From contig JBJMHZ010000049.1 in NCBI GenBank assembly GCA_045807125.1, forward strand, positions 124,001 through 188,000: a DNA stretch of 64,000 nucleotides. The letters are read 5' to 3'. A program made the position numbers and the translations under genes. A model generated the notes under the pieces. That model saw only the letters and a list, made by a program, of their open reading frames with translations, was not told the origin of the DNA and made no database searches. The DNA comes from JBJMHZ01 sp045807125 (GTDB lineage Bacteria; Actinomycetota; Actinomycetes; JAWWOL01). Positions within the stretch are counted from its first letter, which is position 1, and the number at the start of each line of letters is the position of its first letter. Positions 42,874-51,143 of this stretch are shown here, piece by piece.

Positions 42874-44310
42874 TCACTCCTCGGGCGCGCGCGTCATCGA
42901 CAGCACGTCGAGCGCGTCGTTCAGCTGCTCCTCGGTGAGCTTGCCGGCCTCGACGTAGCCGCGCTCGATGACCACCTGCCGGATCGTCTTGCGCTCGGCG
43001 AGGGACTGCTTGACCACCTTCGCCGCCTCCTCGTAGCCGATGTGCTTGTTGAGGGGAGTGACGATCGACGGCGAGGACTCGGCGTACTCCCTGCAGCGCT
43101 CGACGTTGGCCTCGATGCCGTCGATGCAGCGATCGGCCATCAGTCGCGAGATGTTAGCCAGCAGCCGGATCGACTCGAGCATGTTGCGGGCCATCACCGG
43201 CAGCATCACGTTGAGCTCGAAGTTGCCAGCACCGCCGGCGAAAGCGACCGTCGCGTCGTTGCCGACCACCTGCGCGCACACCATGCACAGCGCCTCGGGG
43301 ATCACCGGGTTGACCTTGCCCGGCATGATCGACGATCCCGGCTGGAGGTCGGGCAGGAAGATCTCGGTGAGTCCCGTGCGCGGCCCGGAGCCCATCCACC
43401 TGATGTCGTTGGAGACCTTGTAGAGCGACATCGCGATCGTGCGCAGCTGGCCGCTGGTCTCGACGAGGCCGTCGCGCGCGCCCTGGGCCTCGAAGTGGTT
43501 GCGAGCCTCGGTGAGCGGCAGGCCGGTCGCCGACGCCATCTCCGCGATGACGCGGGCGGAGAAGCCGGCCGGCGTGTTGATGCCGGTGCCGACCGCGGTC
43601 CCGCCGAGCGGCAGCTCGGCCAGCCGGGGCAGGGACGCCCGCAGCCGCTCGACGCCGAGCCGCACCTGCGCGGCGTAGCCGCCGAACTCCTGCCCGAGCG
43701 TCACCGGCGTCGCGTCCATGAGGTGCGTACGGCCCGACTTCACCACGGTGTCGAGCTCCTTGGCCTTGCGCTCCAGGGCGGCCGCGAGATGCTCGAGAGC
43801 GGGGATGAGGTCGTTGACCACCGCCGACGTCGCCGCCACGTGGATGGACGACGGGAAGACGTCGTTGGACGACTGCGATGCGTTGACGTGGTCGTTGGGG
43901 TGCACGGGGCGGCCGAGCCGCTCGGTCGCGAGGCTCGCGACGACCTCGTTGGCGTTCATGTTGCTCGACGTGCCGGAGCCGGTCTGGAAGACGTCGATCG
44001 GGAAGTGGTCGTCCCAGCGCCCGTCGGCGACCTCGGCGGCGGCCTGCTGGATCGCCTCGGCCATGTCGCCGTCGATGACGCCGAGCTCCGCGTTGACCTT
44101 GGCGGCTGCCGCCTTGATGCGGGCGAGGGCCTCGATGTGCGCGCGCTCCAGCCGCTGCCCGGACACGGGGAAGTTCTCGACCGCGCGCTGCGTCTGCGCG
44201 CGCCACCTCGCGCTCGCCGGGACCCGTACGTCGCCCATCGAGTCGTGCTCCACGCGGTGCCCGCCGTCCTTTTCGCCGTCGAGCTCGCCGTCGTGCCGGC
44301 TGTCGGTCAT
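42874..44310 (-). CDS. fumC: Fumarate hydratase class II
   Basis: A 478-residue TCA-cycle enzyme that hydrates fumarate to malate. The superfamily signature GSSIMPGKVN is at 325-334 on the mobile loop, with the substrate-binding GSGTSSNMNANEV at 111-123, SSNDVFPSS at 147-155 and a catalytic Thr-His (RTHLMDATPV) at 194-203. It has a longer N-terminal extension than E. coli FumC. The ATG at 44310 is 31 nt downstream of glpX, so the two form an operon, a pairing also seen in mycobacteria. Confidence 0.95.
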   Translation of the reverse strand: MTDSRHDGELDGEKDGGHRVEHDSMGDVRVPASARWRAQTQRAVENFPVSGQRLERAHIEALARIKAAAAKVNAELGVIDGDMAEAIQQAAAEVADGRWDDHFPIDVFQTGSGTSSNMNANEVVASLATERLGRPVHPNDHVNASQSSNDVFPSSIHVAATSAVVNDLIPALEHLAAALERKAKELDTVVKSGRTHLMDATPVTLGQEFGGYAAQVRLGVERLRASLPRLAELPLGGTAVGTGINTPAGFSARVIAEMASATGLPLTEARNHFEAQGARDGLVETSGQLRTIAMSLYKVSNDIRWMGSGPRTGLTEIFLPDLQPGSSIMPGKVNPVIPEALCMVCAQVVGNDATVAFAGGAGNFELNVMLPVMARNMLESIRLLANISRLMADRCIDGIEANVERCREYAESSPSIVTPLNKHIGYEEAAKVVKQSLAERKTIRQVVIERGYVEAGKLTEEQLNDALDVLSMTRAPEE

Positions 44311-44341
44311 GTGCGGTCGGTCCCTGTCGTCTCGGCCGGGC

Positions 44342-45388
44342 TCAGCCGGCGTGCTCGAAGTCGATGGCGCTGTAGGCCCGCAGCTTGCTGAGCCGGTGCT
44401 CGCTGATGATCTGGCGGATCGTCCCGCTCTTGGAGCGCATGACGAGCGACTCGGTGCGCGCGCCGCCGGCCCGGTAGCGGACGCCCCTGAGCAGCTCGCC
44501 GTCGGTGATGCCGGTGGCGACGAAGAACACGTTGTCGCTGCGCACGAGGTCGTCGGTCAGCAGCACCCGGTCGAGGTCGTGGCCGGCGTCGAGCGCCCGG
44601 CGACGCTCCTCGTCGTCCTTCGGCCACAGCCGGCCCTGGATGATGCCGCCCATGCACTTCACGGCGCAGGCGGCGATGATGCCCTCCGGCGTACCGCCGA
44701 TGCCCAGCAGCATGTCGATGCCGGTGCCCTCGCGGCAGGCCATGATGGCGCCCGCGACGTCGCCGTCGGAGATGAACTTGATGCGCGCGCCGGCGTCCCG
44801 CACCTGGCGGACGAGGCCCTCGTGCCGGGGACGGTCGAGGACGACGACGGTGACGTCCTCGTTGGAGCAGCCCTTCGCCTTCGCCACCGCGACGATGTTG
44901 TCCTCGACCGGTGCGCTGATGTCGACGACCTCGGCGGCCTCCGGCCCGGTGACGAGCTTCTCCATGTAGAAGACGGCGGACGGGTCGTACATGGTGTGCC
45001 GCTCGGCGACCGCCATCACCGCGACGGCGCTGTTCATCCCCTTCGCGGTCAGTGTGGTGCCGTCGATGGGATCGACCGCGACGTCGCACTCCGGTCCGGT
45101 GCCGTCGCCGACCTCCTCGCCGTTGAAGAGCATCGGCGCCTCGTCCTTCTCGCCCTCGCCGATGACGACGACCCCGCGCATCGACACCGTGCTGACGAGC
45201 TCGCGCATCGCGTTGACCGCCGCCTGGTCGGCGCCGTTCTTGTCGCCGCGGCCCACCCAGCGACCGGCAGCCATCGCGGCCGCCTCGGTCACCCGGACGA
45301 GCTCGAGGGCGAGGTTGCGGTCGGGGGCCTCGTGCTTGACGGAGAGCTCGTCCGGCACGGCGGCGTCGGTGGGGCGGCTCTCGGGCAT
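44342..45388 (-). CDS. glpX: Fructose-1,6-bisphosphatase class II
   Basis: A 348-residue gluconeogenic enzyme that removes the 1-phosphate of fructose bisphosphate. DPIDGTT, the metal- and phosphate-binding motif, is at 106-112, with VIGEGEKDEAPMLFNGEEVG upstream and LLGIGGTPEGIIAACAVKC later. In many actinobacteria GlpX is the only FBPase. The ATG at 45388 follows GAGAGGACG. It diverges from tetR across 207 nt holding a 24-bp palindrome, so the regulator could act on both genes. Confidence 0.95.
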   Translation of the reverse strand: MPESRPTDAAVPDELSVKHEAPDRNLALELVRVTEAAAMAAGRWVGRGDKNGADQAAVNAMRELVSTVSMRGVVVIGEGEKDEAPMLFNGEEVGDGTGPECDVAVDPIDGTTLTAKGMNSAVAVMAVAERHTMYDPSAVFYMEKLVTGPEAAEVVDISAPVEDNIVAVAKAKGCSNEDVTVVVLDRPRHEGLVRQVRDAGARIKFISDGDVAGAIMACREGTGIDMLLGIGGTPEGIIAACAVKCMGGIIQGRLWPKDDEERRRALDAGHDLDRVLLTDDLVRSDNVFFVATGITDGELLRGVRYRAGGARTESLVMRSKSGTIRQIISEHRLSKLRAYSAIDFEHAG

Positions 45389-45516
45389 CGGTGCTCACGT
45401 CCTCTCGCTCTCGCGGTCGCGCAGGCGCGACGAAGCCTATCGAGCGGTGGTGCGACCCTCAGTATCCCATCGCGGCCATCAGGTCAGAGCGGCCACGGCG
45501 CAGCACGACGGTAGAT

Positions 45517-45550
45517 CGCCCGGTGCGGCCGCACCGGGCGCGGGTACAGT
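45517..45550 (+). promoter_or_regulatory. 24-bp perfect palindrome plus -10 box at the tetR promoter
   Basis: The half-site CGCCCGGTGCGG and its exact complement make a 24-bp palindrome at 45517-45540, directly followed by a -10-like TACAGT (45545-45550). Because genes on both sides diverge, this is not a terminator. It is a likely TetR operator overlapping the -35/-10 spacer of its own gene. Confidence 0.65.
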
Positions 45551-45595
45551 CGGCGACACGGGCCGACCGCGGCCCCGTCCGGTGCAGGAGGGCGG

Positions 45596-46222
45596 ATGTC
45601 CGACGACCTGGCCGTGCGGACCACCCGGCCGAGCGCGGCAGAGCGCTCCTCCGAGCGGGCCGCCACCACCAGGCGGGCGCTGCTCGCCGCGGCCCGCGAG
45701 GTCTTCACCGCGGCCGGGTTCGCCGAGGCCAACATCGCCGACGTGGTCGCCAGGGCCGGCGCCAGCGTCGGGAGCCTCTACCACCACTTCGGCGGCAAGG
45801 CCGATCTCTACCTGGCGCTGTTCGAGGACTACCAAGCCCGCCAGGAGGAGCGCGCGGTCGAGGCCGTGCGCACCGCCCGCGACGCCGGGGAGCACGACCC
45901 GGTCCGGCTGTTCGTCGCCGGCGCCCGCGCCTACCTCGCCGGCTGCTGGCAGGAGCGCGACGTGGCCAGGCTCTTCCTCGCCGGCGGCGGCCCGCCGGGC
46001 TTCGAGCTGGTGGCCCGCAAGCGCTACCGGGAGTGGACGCGGCGCAACGAGAAGCTGCTGCGGGCCGAGGAGGAGCCGTTCGGCGAGGCCCTCGTGCTCG
46101 TGCTGACGACGGTCGCGGCCGAGGCGGGGCACGAGGTGGCCGTGTGCGAGGACGAGGCGCGGGCCGCCATGCTCGCCGAGGAGGTGCTGGCGCTCATCGT
46201 CCGGATCAGCCGGGCCGACTGA
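45596..46222 (+). CDS. TetR-family transcriptional regulator
   Basis: A 208-residue repressor-type protein. The N-terminal DNA-binding domain is at about 24-76 (TRRALLAAAREVFTAAGF, NIADVVARAGASVGSLYHHF, GGKADLYLALF), a canonical TetR helix-turn-helix. The ligand-binding half has ERDVARLFLAGGGPPGFELV and is not assignable to a ligand. The ATG at 45596 has GGAGGG 4 nt before it. The 24-bp palindrome 56 nt upstream suggests autoregulation; DUF4245, 4 nt downstream, is probably co-transcribed. Confidence 0.9.
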   Translation: MSDDLAVRTTRPSAAERSSERAATTRRALLAAAREVFTAAGFAEANIADVVARAGASVGSLYHHFGGKADLYLALFEDYQARQEERAVEAVRTARDAGEHDPVRLFVAGARAYLAGCWQERDVARLFLAGGGPPGFELVARKRYREWTRRNEKLLRAEEEPFGEALVLVLTTVAAEAGHEVAVCEDEARAAMLAEEVLALIVRISRAD

Positions 46223-46226
46223 GCGC

Positions 46227-46763
46227 ATGGGCCTGCTGACGAGGGACCGGCCGCGCGGCAACGAGGTCGCCACCGACATGCTGCGATCGCTCGCCGTCGT
46301 GCTGCTCTTCGTCCTCGTGGCCGGGGTCTGGTTCATCTTCGCCCGATCGCGCTCGGACCCCGTGCGCACCATCGACTACCGGCCGGAGCTGCGCGCGGCG
46401 CGCGCGGCCGCCGCGTACCACGTGCTGGCGCCGGCCGGCCTCCCGGCGTCGTGGCGGCCGACGAGCGCGCGCCACGCGGTCACGGGCCGGGCGCTCGCCT
46501 TCCACCTCGGGCTCGTGACCCCGAAGGGCCGGTACGCCGATGTCGACGAGAGCGACGGACCGGCCGCCGCGTTCGTCCAGGCGCAGCTGGGGCCGCGCCC
46601 GAGGCCGCTGTCGACGGTGCCGGTCGGCGGCGGCCGCTGGCAGGAGCTCTCCGGCGCCAGGGGCGAGCTGGCCCTCGCGCGGCTGTCGGGCGACGTGACC
46701 GTGGTGGTCCACGGCAGCGCGGGGCTCGACGAGCTGGTGCGCCTGGCGGCCGCGCTGCGCTGA
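46227..46763 (+). CDS. DUF4245 membrane-anchored protein
   Basis: A 178-residue protein with one N-terminal membrane segment (SLAVVLLFVLVAGVWFIFA), the rest presumably extracytoplasmic. EVATDMLRSLAVVLL and YHVLAPAGLPASWRPTSARH match the uncharacterised actinobacterial DUF4245 family. It starts 4 nt after tetR and ends 19 nt before the convergent xseB. The function is unknown. The mycobacterial counterpart (Rv1100, from memory) also lies next to glpX. Confidence 0.82.
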   Translation: MGLLTRDRPRGNEVATDMLRSLAVVLLFVLVAGVWFIFARSRSDPVRTIDYRPELRAARAAAAYHVLAPAGLPASWRPTSARHAVTGRALAFHLGLVTPKGRYADVDESDGPAAAFVQAQLGPRPRPLSTVPVGGGRWQELSGARGELALARLSGDVTVVVHGSAGLDELVRLAAALR

Positions 46764-46782
46764 GCGCTCGCGGCGCGGCGGT

Positions 46783-47037
46783 CTACCCGGCCGGCTCGGC
46801 CGGTTCGCCCGCGGCGGCCGCGGCGGCCGGCGCCACGGCGGCGTCCAGCCTGGCCCGTGCCCCGTCGAGCCACTCCTGGCAGATCCGGGCGAGCTCCTCG
46901 CCGCGCTCCCAGAGCGCGAGGGACTCCTCCAGCCCGCTGCCACCGGCCTCCAGCCGGCGCACTACGTCGATGAGCTCCTCGCGGGCCTGCTCGTACGACG
47001 GGCGGGCCGGCTCGGGGCGGCTGGGGGAGGCGGGCAC
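46783..47037 (-). CDS. xseB: Exodeoxyribonuclease VII small subunit
   Basis: An 84-residue helical subunit that binds XseA. The family core YEQAREELIDVVRRLEAGGS and LEESLALWERGEELARICQE is complete, followed by a low-complexity Ala/Pro tail. It lies 9 nt downstream of xseA in one operon; without it XseA is not normally functional. Confidence 0.92.
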   Translation of the reverse strand: MPASPSRPEPARPSYEQAREELIDVVRRLEAGGSGLEESLALWERGEELARICQEWLDGARARLDAAVAPAAAAAAGEPAEPAG

Positions 47038-47046
47038 GGCGGCAGC

Positions 47047-48309
47047 CTACGACGTGGCCGTGCTGGCCGTGCTGGCCGTGCCGGCCGTGCCGGTGGCGCG
47101 CGCGGCGTCGACGGTCGCGGCGAGCCGACCGGCGGCGAGCCTGATGTCGACCCGCTCGCCGGACCGGACCTCGGCCGGGTCGCGGACGACGGCGCCGTCC
47201 GCGCGGCGGACCACGGCGTACCCGCGCTCCAAGGTCGCCGCCGGCGAGAGCGCCAGCACTCGCGCCCTGGTGTGCTCGAGGTCGGAGGCCGCATGGTCGA
47301 GGGCGGCCAGCAGGCAGCGCCGCGCGCGATCGCGCCAGCCCGCCACGTCGGCCCGGTGCCGGTCGAGCAGCGCGTGCGGGTCGGCGAGCGCCGGCCGGGA
47401 CCGCAGTGCGGCCAGTCCGCGCTGCTCGCTCTCCACCCGGGCCACGAGGCAGCGCCTGGCCCGCTGGACCAGCGCGTCGATGCGGGTGGCCTCCTCGGCG
47501 ACGTCGGGCACGATCCGCTTCGCCGCGTCGGTGGGCGTCGACGCGCGCACGTCGGCGACGTGGTCGAGCAGCGGCGCGTCCGGCTCGTGGCCGATGGCGC
47601 TGACCACCGGCGTGAGCGCAGCGGCGACCGCCCGGCACAGCGACTCGTCCGAGAAGGGCAGCAGGTCCTCCACGCTGCCGCCGCCGCGGGCGATCACGAC
47701 GACATCGACCTCCCGGTCGCGATCCAGCCGGCGCAGCGCGTCGATGATCTCGGTGACCGCGTACGGCCCCTGCACCGCCGTGCTCTCCACCCGGAAGCGC
47801 ACGGCGGGCCAGCGGCGCCGGGCGTTCTCCAGAACGTCTCGCTCGGCAGCGCTGCCCCGGCCGCAGATCAACCCGACCGTGCGGGGGAGGAACGGCAGCG
47901 GCCGCTTGCGCTCGGGCGTGAACAGCCCCTCGGCGGCCAGGACGCCCTTCACCCGCTCGATGCGCGCGAGCAGCTCGCCGACGCCGACGGGCCGGATGTC
48001 GTACGCGGTCAGGGCGAGCTGGCCGCGCGGCACGTACAGCTCCGGCTTGGCGTTGACCACCACCCGGGCGCCCTCGGCGAGCGGGGGCACCAGGCGGTCG
48101 CACAGCGCCTTGGCGCAGGTGACCCGCAGCGAGACGTCGGCCACCGGGTCGCGCAGGTTGATGAAGACCGTCCCGATGCCCGGCCGCCGGGACACCTCGG
48201 TGACCTGGCCCTCGATCCATACCCGGCCGAGGCGGTTGACCCAGTCGGCGATCGCCCTGGCGATGGTGCGGACGGGCAGCGGGGCCTCCGCGCTCGACTC
48301 CAACGGCAT
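47047..48309 (-). CDS. xseA: Exodeoxyribonuclease VII large subunit
   Basis: A 420-residue catalytic subunit that degrades single-stranded DNA from both ends. The N-terminal OB fold (VRTIARAIADWVNRLGRVWI, EGQVTEVSRRPGIGTVFINL) binds DNA. The catalytic part has VGLICGRGSAAERDVLENAR, DVVVIARGGGSVEDLLPFSD and SAIGHEPDAPLLDHVADVRA. The C-terminus ends in a simple Thr/Ala/Gly repeat (ATGTAGTASTASTATS) made by a repetitive GGCCGT-rich DNA tract. The coiled region is shorter than in E. coli. Confidence 0.94.
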   Translation of the reverse strand: MPLESSAEAPLPVRTIARAIADWVNRLGRVWIEGQVTEVSRRPGIGTVFINLRDPVADVSLRVTCAKALCDRLVPPLAEGARVVVNAKPELYVPRGQLALTAYDIRPVGVGELLARIERVKGVLAAEGLFTPERKRPLPFLPRTVGLICGRGSAAERDVLENARRRWPAVRFRVESTAVQGPYAVTEIIDALRRLDRDREVDVVVIARGGGSVEDLLPFSDESLCRAVAAALTPVVSAIGHEPDAPLLDHVADVRASTPTDAAKRIVPDVAEEATRIDALVQRARRCLVARVESEQRGLAALRSRPALADPHALLDRHRADVAGWRDRARRCLLAALDHAASDLEHTRARVLALSPAATLERGYAVVRRADGAVVRDPAEVRSGERVDIRLAAGRLAATVDAARATGTAGTASTASTATS

Positions 48310-48349
48310 GGCGTCGAGCGTACGGCGACGCGCAGCCCGCCGGCGCGGG

Positions 48350-49300
48350 TCACGGATGCGGCGAGTTGCTCCCCAGCTCCTCGGCGGCGCGCTGCGCCGC
48401 CTCGCCGTCGGGAGCGCTGACCATCTCGTCCATGCCTGGGGCCGAGCCGGCGGTGGACTTGCGGGTCGTGCCCTTGCGGGCCGTTGCCTTGCTGGCGGCG
48501 GCCTTGCGGGGCGCGGCCCCCTTGGCCGGCGCCTTGCGGGCCGTGCCCTTGCGGGCGGCCGCCCGGCCGGTGCCGCTCTCGACCTTCGCGATGCGGTTCT
48601 CCAGCATCGTCACGACCTGCAGGCGGTCGGCGTGGGCCCGCTCGTACGAGAGCAGCTGCACGAGCTGGTCGCGGTCGAGCCGCGGCAGCCGGCTGCGCAG
48701 GGCGCCGATCGACAGCTGGTCGAGCTCTGGCAGTGGCAGCTGGCGCGCCGACAGCTCGCTGCCCGGCACGACGTGGTCGCGGGCCGCCTCGCGCTCGGCC
48801 CGCTCCACCGCGTCGCTGGCGGTGCCGGGCGCCCCGGCCGCGACCGCCTCGGGCGCCGGGCCGCGGCGCCCGGTGGCCGGGCTCGGTCCGTGCTGCCCGT
48901 CCTGCGCGGCGACGAGATCGGCTACCCGCTCGGCGCGCTCGGCCGCCCGCTCGGCGAGGTCGGTGACGACCGCGTCGCGGTCGGCGTCCGCCGCGCGGGC
49001 GAAGACCTCGTCCACCTCGGCGTCGTCGCCAGCCCCCGCGCCACGCAGCGCATCGATCAGGTCGCGCAGCTGCTCGGCGTGCCGCTGCAGCTGGGCCGCC
49101 TCGTGCTGGACCCGCTCGCTGACGGCGAACGCGGCGGCGAGCCCCCGTACCGGCAGCCGGACGGCGGTCGCCGGCAGGCCGCGGACGAACCGGGTGCCGC
49201 CGGCGATCGCATCGACGAGCAGCGCCAGCGGGGAGGGGTGGCCGGCCCCGGCCGGCTCCGCCGCGGACTGGTCGTCGTGCCTGGCCTGGTCTGCAGCCAT
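48350..49300 (-). CDS. Lipid-droplet-associated-type protein with histone H1-like tail
   Basis: A 316-residue protein between xseA and ispH. By position it matches mycobacterial Rv1109c, annotated as lipid-droplet-associated (from memory). The N-terminal part has a small hydrophobic stretch (PLALLVDAIAGGTRFVRGLP); the middle is a helical, charged coiled-coil-like region (ERVQHEAAQLQRHAEQLRDL). The C-terminal 60 residues are Lys/Ala/Arg repeats (RAAARKGTARKAPAKGAAPR, KAAASKATARKGTTRKS), like the tail of histone H1. That part could bind nucleic acid or acidic membrane. The ATG at 49300 follows GGAAAGG. The function is not established. Confidence 0.65.
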   Translation of the reverse strand: MAADQARHDDQSAAEPAGAGHPSPLALLVDAIAGGTRFVRGLPATAVRLPVRGLAAAFAVSERVQHEAAQLQRHAEQLRDLIDALRGAGAGDDAEVDEVFARAADADRDAVVTDLAERAAERAERVADLVAAQDGQHGPSPATGRRGPAPEAVAAGAPGTASDAVERAEREAARDHVVPGSELSARQLPLPELDQLSIGALRSRLPRLDRDQLVQLLSYERAHADRLQVVTMLENRIAKVESGTGRAAARKGTARKAPAKGAAPRKAAASKATARKGTTRKSTAGSAPGMDEMVSAPDGEAAQRAAEELGSNSPHP

Positions 49301-49389
49301 GGGGAGGAGCCTTTCCTGCGGTTGGGCGGACGGTCCATCGCCAGCCTGCCCGGGTTGGCGGCCGGACATTCCCGCGCGGGCGATCGACG

Positions 49390-49395
49390 TAGCAT
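49390..49395 (+). promoter_or_regulatory. -10 box TAGCAT before ispH
   Basis: TAGCAT ends 6 nt before the ATG at 49402, the spacing of a leaderless transcript. Confidence 0.45.
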
Positions 49396-49401
49396 GAGCG
49401 C

Positions 49402-50391
49402 ATGCCCACACCCAGCGGCGCCGCGGAGGCCGCCATCCCCCAGCGTCGCGTCCTGCTGGCCAAGCCGAGAGGCTACTGCGCCGGCGTCGACCGCGCGGTG
49501 GAGACCGTCGAGCAGGCGCTGGCGGCGTTCGGCGCGCCGGTCTACGTGCGCAAGCAGATCGTCCACAACATCCACGTGGTGCGCGCGCTCGAGGCCAAGG
49601 GGGCCGTCTTCGTCGACGATACCGACGAGGTGCCCGACGGCGCCCGCGTGGTGTTCTCGGCCCACGGCGTCGCGCCGGCCGTCCACCAGGCGGCCGAGCA
49701 GCGCGGGCTGCGCACCATCGACGCGACCTGCCCGCTCGTCACCAAGGTGCACGCGGAGGCGCGGCGCTTCGCTGGTGCCGACTACGACATCCTGCTGATC
49801 GGCCACGCGGGCCACGAGGAGGTCGTCGGGACGACGGGCGAGGCGCCCGAGCGGATCCACCTGGTCGACGGGCCCGACGACGTGGCCAACGTCACCGTCC
49901 GCGACCCGGACCGCGTGGTCTGGCTCTCGCAGACCACGCTGTCGGTCGACGAGACCGTGGCGACCGTGCGCGCGCTGCGGGAGCGCTTCCCCGGCCTGCA
50001 GGATCCGCCGAGCGACGACATCTGCTACGCGACGCAGAACCGGCAGGTCGCGGTCAAGGACATCGCGCCGCAGTGCGATCTCGTCATCGTCGTCGGCTCG
50101 CAGAACTCGTCCAACTCGGTACGGCTCGTCGAGGTCGCGCTCGAGGCCGGTGCGCCGGCCGCGCACCTCGTCGACGACGCGTCCGAGCTCGAGGAGCCGT
50201 GGTTCGACGGCGTCCGCACCGTCGGGCTGACCAGTGGGGCCTCGGTCCCGGAGATCCTCGTCCGCGAGGTGCTCGACTGGCTCTCCGGGCGCGGGTTCAC
50301 CGACGTCGCCGAGGTCGAGTCGGCGCACGAGTCCCTGCTGTTCGCCCTGCCGCCCGAGCTGCGCCGAGAGCTGCGCGTCGTCGGCAGCTGA
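49402..50391 (+). CDS. ispH: 4-hydroxy-3-methylbut-2-enyl diphosphate reductase
   Basis: A 329-residue iron-sulfur enzyme, the last step of the MEP isoprenoid pathway (HMBPP to IPP and DMAPP). The three cluster cysteines are at 26 (PRGYCAGVDRA), 110 (DATCPLVTKVH) and 208 (DDICYATQNRQ). The proton-relay stretch NIHVVRALEAKGAVF and the SQNSSNSVRL motif are present. It supplies the precursors used by the isoprenyl synthase earlier in the window. It is divergent from the lipid-droplet-type gene. Confidence 0.96.
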   Translation: MPTPSGAAEAAIPQRRVLLAKPRGYCAGVDRAVETVEQALAAFGAPVYVRKQIVHNIHVVRALEAKGAVFVDDTDEVPDGARVVFSAHGVAPAVHQAAEQRGLRTIDATCPLVTKVHAEARRFAGADYDILLIGHAGHEEVVGTTGEAPERIHLVDGPDDVANVTVRDPDRVVWLSQTTLSVDETVATVRALRERFPGLQDPPSDDICYATQNRQVAVKDIAPQCDLVIVVGSQNSSNSVRLVEVALEAGAPAAHLVDDASELEEPWFDGVRTVGLTSGASVPEILVREVLDWLSGRGFTDVAEVESAHESLLFALPPELRRELRVVGS

Positions 50392-50424
50392 CCGCGTCGC
50401 CGGCCGCTCCGGCCCGGCGCGGGC

Positions 50425-51009
50425 TCAGCGCTGGCCGTACTGGTCGAGCCTGGCCCTGGCCGCCGCCCGCCTGCGGTTGGCGGCCGCCCGTCCCGCGAGG
50501 AAGCGGAAGACGGCGACGACCAGTGCGGCGGCGACCCCGACGAGCAGCCCCGGTGCGCTGGTGAGGACGTGGACGACCGCCTCCTCGGCGATCGTGTGGA
50601 CGAACGAGCCGGTGCCGGAGCCGGCCGTGATGCCGGCCGCGACGAGCACGATGCAGGCGTACGCCAGCGGCGGCACGATCACGCTCGCCGCGAGATCCTC
50701 CCGGTGGGCGACCATGGCGGCGACGACGGCGGCGGTCGCGAACGCGAGCGCGGTGACCGTGCCGAGGATGTGGCTGCCGGTGTTGAGGTCGTGCGCCAGG
50801 CCGACGAAGCCGCCGGCCAGGTCGAGCAGGACGATGCCGACGGCCGTGAGCCCGCGGCGGTCGGCGACCAGGGCCAGCGGCGAGCGCCGGCCCGCGACCA
50901 CCGCGCCGGCCGGCTCGCTGGCGGTGCCGACCGCGCCACCCGCCTGGTCGGCCCCGGAGCTGCGCATCGCCGCCTGGAGCCGGGCTCGTCGCTCCGAGTC
51001 CTTGCTCAC
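50425..51009 (-). CDS. DUF6542-type membrane protein
   Basis: A 194-residue protein with about four membrane segments (LTAVGIVLLDLAGGFVGLAH, LGTVTALAFATAAVVAAMVA, VPPLAYACIVLVAAGITAG, PGLLVGVAAALVVAVFRFLA) and a basic C-terminal tail (AGRAAANRRRAAARAR). It has no catalytic motif. The GTG at 51009 is chosen for the GAAGGGA site 6 nt upstream. The place between ispH and ychF, as in M. tuberculosis Rv1111c (from memory), supports the DUF6542 assignment, which is otherwise by topology only. Confidence 0.6.
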   Translation of the reverse strand: MSKDSERRARLQAAMRSSGADQAGGAVGTASEPAGAVVAGRRSPLALVADRRGLTAVGIVLLDLAGGFVGLAHDLNTGSHILGTVTALAFATAAVVAAMVAHREDLAASVIVPPLAYACIVLVAAGITAGSGTGSFVHTIAEEAVVHVLTSAPGLLVGVAAALVVAVFRFLAGRAAANRRRAAARARLDQYGQR

Positions 51010-51131
51010 GGGCGTCCCTTCGGTCGTCGGCACCCGTTCACGCTAGCGCCCCCGGCTGGACGGCGGCCCCGGGCGCCGTCCTCCCGCCACGCGTGTCGGC
51101 GCGTCGGGCAGGAATTGTCGGTGACCCTTCG

Positions 51132-51137
51132 TACGGT
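51132..51137 (+). promoter_or_regulatory. -10 box TACGGT before sbcD
   Basis: TACGGT ends 6 nt before the ATG at 51144; no ribosome-binding site is visible. Confidence 0.45.
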
Positions 51138-51143
51138 CGGTCC

